A stretch of DNA of 32,626 nucleotides from Candidatus Gastranaerophilales bacterium (GTDB lineage Bacteria; Cyanobacteriota; Vampirovibrionia; Gastranaerophilales; Gastranaerophilaceae), in contig CALVFT010000013.1 in NCBI GenBank assembly GCA_944326915.1, positions 1-32,626 on the forward strand, written 5' to 3'. The notes beneath the pieces were generated by a model. It worked only from the letters and a program-made list of their open reading frames with translations, had not been told where the DNA came from and made no database searches. This document shows positions 23,578 to 30,902 of this stretch, one piece after another. The translations under genes and the position numbers were made by a program. The number at the start of each line of letters is the position of its first letter. Position 1 is the stretch's first letter.

Positions 23578-25299
23578 ATGAGTTTAGAAGTAAAAAAAGT
23601 TGCAGGATATGAACAAGCATCACAAACTAGCACTGCTAATTCTGCACAAAAAGCACAACAAGAAAAAGAAAAACTTAACAATGACATTCAACAAGCATTA
23701 TTAGGAAATAGCAAAGCACAAGAAAGCCGTAAAGCTGTATTAGCAGAACAATATACAAAAGAATTGGATATGACAAATGCAGAAGCTAAAAAAGCAGCTC
23801 AAACAAGAGTAGATGATGAAGTTGCAGAAGAAAGAATTTCCGGTACTGATGTATATTACAACAAATCAGAATACGAAAAAGCAAAAGCTCAAAGAGATGA
23901 AGAATACGACAAACTATACAAACAATACAGAGCTGAAGGTATGAAAAGACGTGAAGCTAAAAAACTTGCAAACGCTGAAGCAGGTGAAGTTACATACCTA
24001 AAAAACAGAAAAGTTCGTAATTTTATTGATGAAAATAAAAATAGATTCTTCAACGAAAAAGGAGAATTTGATCAAGATAAATTCAAAACAGAAATCAAAG
24101 AATGGTCAGGCGATAATAAACTTGATTTAAGTGAATCAAGAGCAGCTGCTGAACAATATGATGTAAAAGCAAAAACTATCAGAAAATCAGCTAAATATGC
24201 AAACTTTGATGTTCAAAACGACAAAACAGCTCTAAAACGTCTAGGTCACGTTGCAGAATCAACAGCTATCGGAGGTGGAGTTGGAGCTGCTGTTGGAGCC
24301 CTACTTGGACCTCATATGAAAACCAAAGGAATCGTAAGTACAAAAGAACACTTTACAAGTACAGTAATAGACAGTGCAACTGGACAAGTTATTGATAAAA
24401 TCACTACAACACATCCACTAAATATTCCTGTTGAAGATAAAATCGGAGCAGGTAGAGGAGCACTATATGGTGCAGCAAGTGGAGCCGCAGGCGGTCTTGT
24501 ATCAGGACTTGTTACAATGCGCAAAGTAAAAGATGAAGGCGAAAAAGACGTATTCAACGGAATCTCAGCAGAAGAAATCGTAAAAGAAAAAGGTCTTGGA
24601 GTTGAAGGTTCAGCTAACAAAAAATTAGTTGATGGAATCTTGAAAATGGAAAACTTAACTGATGAACAAAAAGTTGAACTATTCAAAAAACACTATGGAG
24701 AAAACACAGGCAAACGTGTAACTCAAAGAGAATTAGTTGCAGCTTATGAAGAAGCAAAAGCTCTAAATTCTCAAGAATCAACTCAACAACAACCAACTCC
24801 AACTCAAGAACCTGATCCAATTCCAGAACAATCTCAAACTCAAAGTCAAATTGATGAATGTCCAAATACTCCTGGACAAGAAGATAAAACTATTGAAAAC
24901 CAAGTTCCTGTATATCAATACAAACCTAAAAAAGGTGAATACTGGTCAGGTATTGTATCAGCTAAATACAATATCAAAGGTAATGATCTAAAAGAAGCTG
25001 TACACGAACTAAAAAGACAACACGGTATCACAAACTTCAAACTTAATGTTCAACCAAAAGTATTGAACTTACCAGAAACATTAAAAGTTGGTGAAAAAGA
25101 ATACGGTTTGAAAAAAGATGCAGACGTAAAAGAAAAAGCAAAAAGATTCGCACCAGCATCAAAATACACAGGCAAATATACAAACCCTGTAACTAAAGAA
25201 ACAAAAACTGTATACTTCTACACAGATTGTAACGGTAACAGAAGCAAATCATTCAACTCTGCAGCAGAACGTGATGCAGCAATGAATAAAGCAGCATAG
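23578..25299 (+). CDS. Large unknown protein with glycine zippers and LysM-like region
   Basis: 573 residues, function not recognised. The ATG at 23578 has AAAGGGGA just upstream; the in-frame TTG at 23548 is rejected. Layout: residues 1-220 highly charged, Gln/Ala/Lys-rich, probably coiled coil; a glycine-zipper stretch AIGGGVGAAVGALLG at about 228-242; a second, ALYGAASGAAGGLVSGLV, at about 295-312; a charged middle; a Gln/Pro-rich linker at about 400-440; a region at about 450-500 (PKKGEYWSGIVSAKYNI ... PKVLNLPETL) that faintly resembles LysM; and a C-terminal YFYTDCNGN segment. No classical signal peptide. Codon choice looks like that of a well-expressed gene. Glycine zippers often insert in or span membranes, so a membrane-active, envelope or secreted protein is possible (inference). 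Confidence 0.75.
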   Translation: MSLEVKKVAGYEQASQTSTANSAQKAQQEKEKLNNDIQQALLGNSKAQESRKAVLAEQYTKELDMTNAEAKKAAQTRVDDEVAEERISGTDVYYNKSEYEKAKAQRDEEYDKLYKQYRAEGMKRREAKKLANAEAGEVTYLKNRKVRNFIDENKNRFFNEKGEFDQDKFKTEIKEWSGDNKLDLSESRAAAEQYDVKAKTIRKSAKYANFDVQNDKTALKRLGHVAESTAIGGGVGAAVGALLGPHMKTKGIVSTKEHFTSTVIDSATGQVIDKITTTHPLNIPVEDKIGAGRGALYGAASGAAGGLVSGLVTMRKVKDEGEKDVFNGISAEEIVKEKGLGVEGSANKKLVDGILKMENLTDEQKVELFKKHYGENTGKRVTQRELVAAYEEAKALNSQESTQQQPTPTQEPDPIPEQSQTQSQIDECPNTPGQEDKTIENQVPVYQYKPKKGEYWSGIVSAKYNIKGNDLKEAVHELKRQHGITNFKLNVQPKVLNLPETLKVGEKEYGLKKDADVKEKAKRFAPASKYTGKYTNPVTKETKTVYFYTDCNGNRSKSFNSAAERDAAMNKAA

Positions 25300-25340
25300 A
25301 ATAAACTCTAAAACTCATAGAAATCTCCCATAATATCCTA

Positions 25341-25370
25341 AAAAGGCTCTCTTAATAAAGAGAGCCTTTT
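25341..25370. terminator. Bidirectional terminator between the 573-aa gene and ispE
   Basis: AAAAGGCTCTCTT (25341-25353) with AAGAGAGCCTTTT (25358-25370), a 13-bp perfect stem with an AATA loop. Serves both converging genes. Confidence 0.95.
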
Positions 25371-25383
25371 CCATATTTCGGGG

Positions 25384-26181
25384 TTACACAGCAGAAATTC
25401 CTTCTTCAACTGCTGTGAGGTTATTGTGTATCCAATAACCTTCTTGGGGCCTATACTCCATATTAACACCAAAATAGACTGATCCTGAACCTGACATTAC
25501 AGACTCAGGATAGACTTCTTTTATTCTCTGTAATTCAACATAATCGTCAATTACAGCCCATTCCAAATCATTTACAAAACCTTCACGTCCATTTGCTCCA
25601 TCAGAATTTTTCTTTGCAAATTTTGTATAAGCTTCTTTAGCACTTATACCTATATTTATAGGTTTTATCAAAGAAACATTAAAAGGTTTAAACTCAAGAT
25701 CCTCTAGAATTTCGCCCCTACCTCTAGTCATTTTACGACCTCCTTCAAGGCAAAAATTCAAATCAGATCCAAGAGTTGCACACAATTCATGCAATTCTTT
25801 GTTAGACAACGGTTCATCAAAAAGCTTGTTAAGTCCATATAAAGTTCCAGCAGCATCAGTGCTTCCCCCAGCCAAACCTGCTGATACTGGAATATTTTTT
25901 TCAATAAAAATATTTATCTTACAATTATCAAAATTTGTCTTTTCAAAAAACAACACAGCAGCTTTATAGACAAGATTTTTTTCATTATAAGGAATGTCAT
26001 CACTTGTACCTGACAAATTAATCACAAGTTCTTGAGATTTCTCAATAGAAATCGTCAAATAATCATAAAGACTTATTGCTTGCATAACACTTTCAATATT
26101 ATGAAAACCGTCTTCACGCTTATTTATAATTTTGAGTGACAAGTTTATCTTTGCAGGGCATTTAACTTTAATTTTATCCAT
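25384..26181 (-). CDS. ispE: 4-diphosphocytidyl-2-C-methyl-D-erythritol kinase
   Basis: 265 residues, GHMP kinase fold. CPAKINLSLKIINKREDGFH at the start, the ATP loop PVSAGLAGGSTDAAGTL (PxxxGLGGGSSDAA class) and the C-terminal VMSGSGSVYFG. It phosphorylates CDP-methylerythritol in the MEP route to isoprenoids, needed for quinone and undecaprenyl precursors. Slightly shorter than many IspE. Its ATG overlaps the end of rsmA by 8 bases, with GGAGGGC serving as ribosome site inside rsmA, so the pair is an operon (the rsmA-ispE order is common). Confidence 0.94.
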   Translation of the reverse strand: MDKIKVKCPAKINLSLKIINKREDGFHNIESVMQAISLYDYLTISIEKSQELVINLSGTSDDIPYNEKNLVYKAAVLFFEKTNFDNCKINIFIEKNIPVSAGLAGGSTDAAGTLYGLNKLFDEPLSNKELHELCATLGSDLNFCLEGGRKMTRGRGEILEDLEFKPFNVSLIKPINIGISAKEAYTKFAKKNSDGANGREGFVNDLEWAVIDDYVELQRIKEVYPESVMSGSGSVYFGVNMEYRPQEGYWIHNNLTAVEEGISAV

Positions 26182-27022
26182 TTTTGCCCTCCAATAACAA
26201 TTCTTCTGAAAGTTTTCCTAAATCTTGTATAGAAAGTTTTTCGCCTCTAACATTTTCAGAAAAACCTAACTTTTCTAAAGCTTTGGTTACGATATCTTTT
26301 GCAAATCCTCCTGAAAGCAAACAATTTTTGATATTTTTTCTTCTTTGAGAAAAAGCTGCTTTAACTGTTCTTCTAAAGAAAGAATAATCACTCAACTCAA
26401 CCAACGGTTTTTCTCTCACAACAAGTTTGACAAGTGCAGAATTAACTTTCGGAGCAGGATAAAAAGACCTTCTTCCAACAAGCTTCATAATCTCTACATC
26501 AGCCCAAAATTGAGAAAGTATAGTCAAAAGTCCATACTGTTTTGCAGAAGAATTTTCATTTGCAACCATTCTTCTTGCAACTTCTTCCTGTACCATCAAT
26601 AAGATATCGGTAATTTTATTTCTATTTTTATTATCTAAATCATCTACCTCGCCCAACAGATGAGCAATAATCGGACTTGTAATATAATATGGAATATTCG
26701 CAACAATTTTAATTTTACCATCACTTAACTGTGATAAATCTGTTTTCAAAATATCCTGATGAATAATTTCTAAATTAGGAGCATCAAGCTTTTTCAATTC
26801 TTTTATCGCTTCTTCATCCAATTCAATAGCAATAACTTTTTTGGCATGCTTAACAAGTTGTTCTGTAACAAAACCAACTCCAGGACCAATTTCGACAACA
26901 ACATCGTCAGCTGATATATCTGCAAAATCAATTATATCACTGATTGTCTGACCATCAATCAAAAAATTTTGACCTAGTCTTTTTTTTGTTCTAAAAAATC
27001 TTGCCCTATCGAAGTAATTCAT
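26174..27022 (-). CDS. rsmA: 16S rRNA dimethyladenosine transferase
   Basis: 282 residues from the ATG at 27022. RsmA/KsgA motifs: TKKRLGQNFLIDGQTISDI, SAM loop VVEIGPGVGFVTEQL, acidic VIAIELDEEA, the catalytic NIPYYITSPII (NxPY), and the RRSFYPAPKVNSALVKL and FSQRRKNIKNCL blocks. It dimethylates the two adjacent adenosines near the 3' end of 16S rRNA during 30S maturation. The longer frame beginning at 27046 contains the TATAAT promoter within its first codons and is rejected. First gene of the rsmA-ispE operon. Confidence 0.94.
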   Translation of the reverse strand: MNYFDRARFFRTKKRLGQNFLIDGQTISDIIDFADISADDVVVEIGPGVGFVTEQLVKHAKKVIAIELDEEAIKELKKLDAPNLEIIHQDILKTDLSQLSDGKIKIVANIPYYITSPIIAHLLGEVDDLDNKNRNKITDILLMVQEEVARRMVANENSSAKQYGLLTILSQFWADVEIMKLVGRRSFYPAPKVNSALVKLVVREKPLVELSDYSFFRRTVKAAFSQRRKNIKNCLLSGGFAKDIVTKALEKLGFSENVRGEKLSIQDLGKLSEELLLEGKNG

Positions 27023-27029
27023 CTTACCT

Positions 27030-27059
27030 ATTATAATACCACACACAGGTAAATGTTAA
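27030..27059 (-). promoter_or_regulatory. Promoter giving leaderless rsmA mRNA
   Basis: On the minus strand TTAACA (27059-27054), an 18-bp spacer and TATAAT (27035-27030), then seven bases to the ATG at 27022. No ribosome-binding site. Confidence 0.72.
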
Positions 27060-27087
27060 AAAAAAATATTTCTGATACTTTTGTAGA

Positions 27088-27096
27088 TGTTATAAT
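27088..27096 (+). promoter_or_regulatory. Extended -10 promoter of the glutamate-cysteine ligase gene
   Basis: TGT followed by TATAAT (27088-27096), the TGn-TATAAT form that compensates for a poor -35. Start expected near 27103, leaving GGGGG (27106-27110) as the ribosome site for the GTG at 27116. Confidence 0.65.
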
Positions 27097-27115
27097 TAAT
27101 CCACAGGGGGACAAA

Positions 27116-28441
27116 GTGAGTAATATACAAACTAAGGAAAAATTGGACAAAAAAGAAATTTTAAAAAACTTCCAAAATGCCTGTAAAACAGACAAACAGC
27201 TACAAGTAGGAATAGAATATGAAAGACTTCCGATATTCAATTCTACCTGCAAAGCTGCTGATTACGTATCGGATTTTGGGGTATGCAATTTATTACGAAA
27301 CTTTGCGAGAGAAGAAAATTGGGATTATATAACCGATGATTATAATATAATCGGACTAAAACAAGAGCATGATACCATTACACTTGAGCCAGGCTGCCAA
27401 GTTGAATTAAGTATCAAACCTGAAAATGACATTTTCAAACTCGAAGAAAAAATTAATTCTCTTGATAGAAAATTAAAGCCTATTTTAAATAAATCAGGCA
27501 TAAGTTTGCTAAATTATGGGGTTTCTCCATTATCTACACACAAATCAATAGGTTTGTTGCCTAAAAAACGTTATAAAATCATGGCAAGATATCTATGGGG
27601 AATACTCTCAGACGTTATGATGCGTGAAACAGCCGGAGTACAGGCTTGCTTTGACTTTGCAAGTGAAGATGATGCAATGTTAAAATTTAAAATAGCAAAC
27701 AAACTAACTCCATTTATGACAGCTATGTTTGCAAACTCCCCTATAAGAGGCGGTGTAGAGACAGGATATAAAAGTTTCAGAGCTTTAAGCTGGTTAAATA
27801 CCGACAACGACCGTTGCGGATTTGTAGGACAAATTGACGAAAATTTCTCATTTGAAGAATACATTGATTATGTACTTGAATCACCAATGATTTTCATAAA
27901 TAGAGAAAATCTTCCTGTTGAAATTAACGGAAAAATCTCTTTTGATGAATTTATGGAAAGAGGTTGGGAAGGTTTTGAACCAACTATGGAAGACTTTGAA
28001 CTACATGCAAATTTATATTTTCCTGAAGTAAGATTAAGAAACTTTATCGAAATCAGAAATCATGATTGTGTGAGCCAAGGTCTGCAATACGCAATTTTAG
28101 CAATTTACAAAGGAATTTTATACAACAAATCTGCAATTAGTGATATTGAAAATCTATTTAAAGACTTTGGCTATCGAGATTTTTCAGAATTGAGATATAA
28201 CGTTCCAAAAAGTGCCTTGGATTGCAAAATTGGGAAATACGAAGTAAAAGATATTGCAAAAGAAATTTTGTATATCGCAGAGAAATCACTCATTGAAATG
28301 AATACAGGTGAAGAAAAATATCTTGATAAAATAAAAGAATTAACACTAAACGGAATCTCACCTGCTGACATAATTATTAGAAATTGGAATGGTATTTGGA
28401 ATAAGGATATCAAAAAACTAATTAATTATGTAAAAAGTTAA
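27116..28441 (+). CDS. gshA: Glutamate-cysteine ligase, plant/GCS2-type
   Basis: 441 residues from GTG 27116. Signatures of the plant and alphaproteobacterial class of glutamate-cysteine ligase: VGIEYERLPIF, ITLEPGCQVELSIKP, the KKRYKIMARYLWGIL...METAG-like run (here SDVMMRETAGVQACFDFAS), FANSPIRGG and EIRNHDCVSQGLQY. It joins glutamate and cysteine to gamma-glutamylcysteine, the first step of glutathione synthesis. No gshB lies beside it. The longest ORF would start at ATG 27053, but that stretch holds the promoter, and GGGGG is properly spaced only for the GTG. It is convergent with the amidohydrolase gene, with 2 bp between their stops. Confidence 0.85.
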   Translation: MSNIQTKEKLDKKEILKNFQNACKTDKQLQVGIEYERLPIFNSTCKAADYVSDFGVCNLLRNFAREENWDYITDDYNIIGLKQEHDTITLEPGCQVELSIKPENDIFKLEEKINSLDRKLKPILNKSGISLLNYGVSPLSTHKSIGLLPKKRYKIMARYLWGILSDVMMRETAGVQACFDFASEDDAMLKFKIANKLTPFMTAMFANSPIRGGVETGYKSFRALSWLNTDNDRCGFVGQIDENFSFEEYIDYVLESPMIFINRENLPVEINGKISFDEFMERGWEGFEPTMEDFELHANLYFPEVRLRNFIEIRNHDCVSQGLQYAILAIYKGILYNKSAISDIENLFKDFGYRDFSELRYNVPKSALDCKIGKYEVKDIAKEILYIAEKSLIEMNTGEEKYLDKIKELTLNGISPADIIIRNWNGIWNKDIKKLINYVKS

Positions 28442-28443
28442 AT

Positions 28444-29556
28444 TTAGACAGACAGTGATAATTTCGAATTTTGATTTTTAGACAAATTATCATTTGTTGC
28501 AGAATTTGATTTTGATTTACTGTTTAAAGTTTTAAATATAAAATAACCTGCTCCAAGTAAAAGAGTCGCCCCTAGTAATATTAATTTTAAATTATTACTA
28601 TTTGATTTTTCAATCAGAGCAGGCTTTTTATTCCAGTTTTTTTGAAAAAATACTTCTTCAGCATTGTCATAAAAAATTTTATCAAGAGATTTTTCAAGTT
28701 CACTCTCTTTAGAATTTTCAACAAAGTATTCTTTCACAGTATTATGGATAAAATTCACGAAATTGCTATACAGATTTTTATCACCCATTTCCGTAATCGG
28801 AGTATCTGAACCAAAAAGAATTCTGTCTACACCAAGTTTTTCAATAGTATATTTAATAATATCCTTATTTTTTTGAGTATTTTCACTCCAAATATCAGTC
28901 AACCACGAAATATCTACAAATAGATTTGATTTATTTGATTTAACAGACTCTGCAATTCTATCAATAGTATTTAAATATTGTTGTTTATTACTACCCAAAT
29001 CAATATGATACAACACAACAGGCAAATTTTTATGTTGTTCTGCAAGTCTGATTATCTGAGCAGGATCAGATTTTCCATCAGTTACCGAATGAAAAACACA
29101 AGGCAGACCATGTTTTTCTGCAACAGATAAATATTTTGAGTAAATATCAAAATTTTCAGAAATAGACTTTGAAGTATTTGTCGGATGGAATTTAATTCCA
29201 TAAAACTTTCCAACTGACAATATTTTTTCTATATTTGATGTATTCTGAGAAATTCCCGGTTGACAAGTCACAAGAGGAAAAAGTTTGCCATCAGCTTTTC
29301 GACATTCCTCCAAAAGCTCCTTATTAGCTGAAATTTCATCCTTATACAAACTACTTGAAGAATCATTTAATCCTGATAAAGAACTCACCAAAACTTTTTT
29401 CACATTCAAATCAGCAACAGTATCAATAATATCTTGAGAAGAATAACTTAAGTTAGTATTTTTCATACCATCATACATTTGACCAATATGCCCCTGAACA
29501 TCGATTATGTTCCTATGCAAAGAACCAAACGAACATGTACAAGAATTTATCCTCAT
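28444..29556 (-). CDS. Amidohydrolase-type TIM-barrel protein with C-terminal membrane anchor
   Basis: 370 residues. Amidohydrolase_2-like pattern: DVQGHIGQMYDGM near the N-terminus (in place of a full HxH), GIKFHPTNTS, CVFHSVTDGKSD, PVVLYHIDLGS, LFVDISWLTD and ILFGSDTPITEMG, each at the end of a barrel strand with His or Asp suited to metal binding. The first HxH site is incomplete, so the metal centre may be altered. After about residue 315 there is a single hydrophobic helix (LKLILLGATLLLGAGYFIF) and a Ser/Asn/Lys-rich tail, an unusual C-terminal anchor for this fold. AAGGGG lies about 6 bases before the ATG. Substrate unknown. Confidence 0.78.
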   Translation of the reverse strand: MRINSCTCSFGSLHRNIIDVQGHIGQMYDGMKNTNLSYSSQDIIDTVADLNVKKVLVSSLSGLNDSSSSLYKDEISANKELLEECRKADGKLFPLVTCQPGISQNTSNIEKILSVGKFYGIKFHPTNTSKSISENFDIYSKYLSVAEKHGLPCVFHSVTDGKSDPAQIIRLAEQHKNLPVVLYHIDLGSNKQQYLNTIDRIAESVKSNKSNLFVDISWLTDIWSENTQKNKDIIKYTIEKLGVDRILFGSDTPITEMGDKNLYSNFVNFIHNTVKEYFVENSKESELEKSLDKIFYDNAEEVFFQKNWNKKPALIEKSNSNNLKLILLGATLLLGAGYFIFKTLNSKSKSNSATNDNLSKNQNSKLSLSV

Positions 29557-29609
29557 TTTAACCCCTTTTTATACTTACCTTGTATAAAAAACAAACACAA
29601 ATTTTTTTG

Positions 29610-30269
29610 CTACATATAGAACCAAAGTACAATCTTTGCATATTTAGCCACAAAAACTGCCATAAGCGATAAAATTAAATCATAAATAATTTTTATACCA
29701 CTTTGAGCAACTATCCAACTACTTACAAACTCCCAACCTTCATGTCTAAGACTTGCAATAAATAACATATACAAAATCCCAATAAGATGAATAGTTAATA
29801 CACCAACTAAAACAGCTTGAATTATATTCTTATTAGTAAAACCACCCTTTAAAATAGAACCTGCAAAAAATACAGCAGGAATATACGCAAAAATGTAACC
29901 AAAACTATACTCAAATATATATTTTGGACCACCACCCAAAGCAAAAACTGGTATTACAAACAATCCTAAAAGTATGTACAATAAAATACTTGTAATTCCA
30001 TACTTTCTTCCTAAAAATGCACCAATAAACATTACTATAGGCAACTGAGGAATTAGTTTATATGTATGAATAAAATCACTTATACCAAGATTTCCCCCGC
30101 TAAACAAACCTGATGGAATTGTAAAATGAGTTATATTAACTTGAACAAAAGTCGAAATTATCAACAAGAAAGTACAACATAACATAAGCAAAATACTTCC
30201 CATTGACAATCTGATACCTTCAATCTGTCGTTTTACAACTCTTACACGAGGTTTTACAGCGGTAGTCAT
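29610..30269 (-). CDS. bioY: Biotin transporter S component BioY
   Basis: 219 residues with about six hydrophobic helices. BioY features: LPIVMFIGAFLGRKYGITSI, LLYILLGLFVIPVFALGGGP and IFEYSFGYIFAYIPA, the conserved biotin-site block. It is the substrate-binding S unit of an energy-coupling-factor importer, and works alone or with a shared EcfAT module not present here. The N-terminal basic extension (about 20 residues) is longer than usual. Its ATG overlaps the rimI stop (ATGA), with GGGGAGAAG upstream. No biotin synthesis gene is in the window, which fits biotin scavenging. Confidence 0.88.
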   Translation of the reverse strand: MTTAVKPRVRVVKRQIEGIRLSMGSILLMLCCTFLLIISTFVQVNITHFTIPSGLFSGGNLGISDFIHTYKLIPQLPIVMFIGAFLGRKYGITSILLYILLGLFVIPVFALGGGPKYIFEYSFGYIFAYIPAVFFAGSILKGGFTNKNIIQAVLVGVLTIHLIGILYMLFIASLRHEGWEFVSSWIVAQSGIKIIYDLILSLMAVFVAKYAKIVLWFYM

Positions 30270-30799
30270 AAAATATTAATCTTCTCCCCTAGTGCTTTAA
30301 TATTTTTTTCATATACTACTTTAAATTTATCGTAAAATATATTTTCTGTCCACATTATTAAGGCATCTTCATTATTATTTTGATAATAGCCTTTACGAAG
30401 CCCTAAAGACTTAAATCCGTACTTTTCATACAATTTAATCGCCGGCTTGTTGCTCACACGAACTTCTAGAGTAATATATTTTATTTTTTCATCATAACAA
30501 CATTGAATAATTTGTCTTAATAAAGCTTCCCCAATATGTTTTCTTCTATAATCAAGATCTACAGCAATATTTGTAATATGAGCTTCTTCAAGAATTTGCC
30601 AACAGCCAGCATAACCTACAAGTTTGTTATCCTCATCTATTGCTGCAAAATAATGAGCCAGTTCATTAGATAATTCGTTATAAAAAGAGTCCCTAGACCA
30701 ATGATGCTCACCAAAAGCTTTAGCTTCCACGGCTATAACATCATCAATATCATCAACAGACATCTTTCTTATAGATAAATTCATACCCTTACTTCCCAT
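30266..30799 (-). CDS. rimI: GNAT N-acetyltransferase, RimI-like
   Basis: 177 residues. GNAT fold: NLSIRKMSVDDIDDVIAVEA, then HHWSRDSFYNEL, GYAGCWQILEEAHITNIAV, the acetyl-CoA loop YRRKHIGEALLRQII, ITLEVRVSNKPAIKLYEKYG and FKSLGLRKGYYQNN. These match RimI/RimI-like ribosomal-protein S18 alanine acetyltransferases. A C-terminal extension of about 25 residues follows. The ATG at 30799 has TAGTAT six bases upstream with TTGTGA 17 bp further (possible leaderless start); ATG 30784 is the alternative. It leads a rimI-bioY pair overlapping by 4 bp. Confidence 0.88.
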   Translation of the reverse strand: MGSKGMNLSIRKMSVDDIDDVIAVEAKAFGEHHWSRDSFYNELSNELAHYFAAIDEDNKLVGYAGCWQILEEAHITNIAVDLDYRRKHIGEALLRQIIQCCYDEKIKYITLEVRVSNKPAIKLYEKYGFKSLGLRKGYYQNNNEDALIMWTENIFYDKFKVVYEKNIKALGEKINIL

Positions 30800-30805
30800 A
30801 ATGAT

Positions 30806-30834
30806 ATACTAACACACAGATAGAATAATCACAA
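30806..30834 (-). promoter_or_regulatory. Possible leaderless promoter of rimI-bioY
   Basis: On the minus strand TTGTGA (30834-30829), a 17-bp spacer and TAGTAT (30811-30806), then six bases to ATG 30799. Weaker -10 than the other cases. Confidence 0.5.
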
Positions 30835-30844
30835 ATTATTGAAT

Positions 30845-30873
30845 AAAAAAATCCCGTCTTATAAAAGACGGGA
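30845..30873 (-). terminator. Terminator of the YadA-repeat/S74 gene
   Basis: TCCCGTCTT (30852-30860) and AAGACGGGA (30865-30873) form a perfect 9-bp stem with an ATAA loop. On the minus strand it is followed by seven T (complement of 30845-30851), 30 bp past the stop of the gene at 30903. Confidence 0.93.
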
Positions 30874-30902
30874 GCATTTGTGAAAGTATAAAATTTTTCA
30901 AT

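Noticed and set aside
27053-27115. ATG 27053 as the start of gshA
   Set aside because: This segment contains the gshA extended -10 box and the rsmA -35; the GTG at 27116 has the proper GGGGG site.
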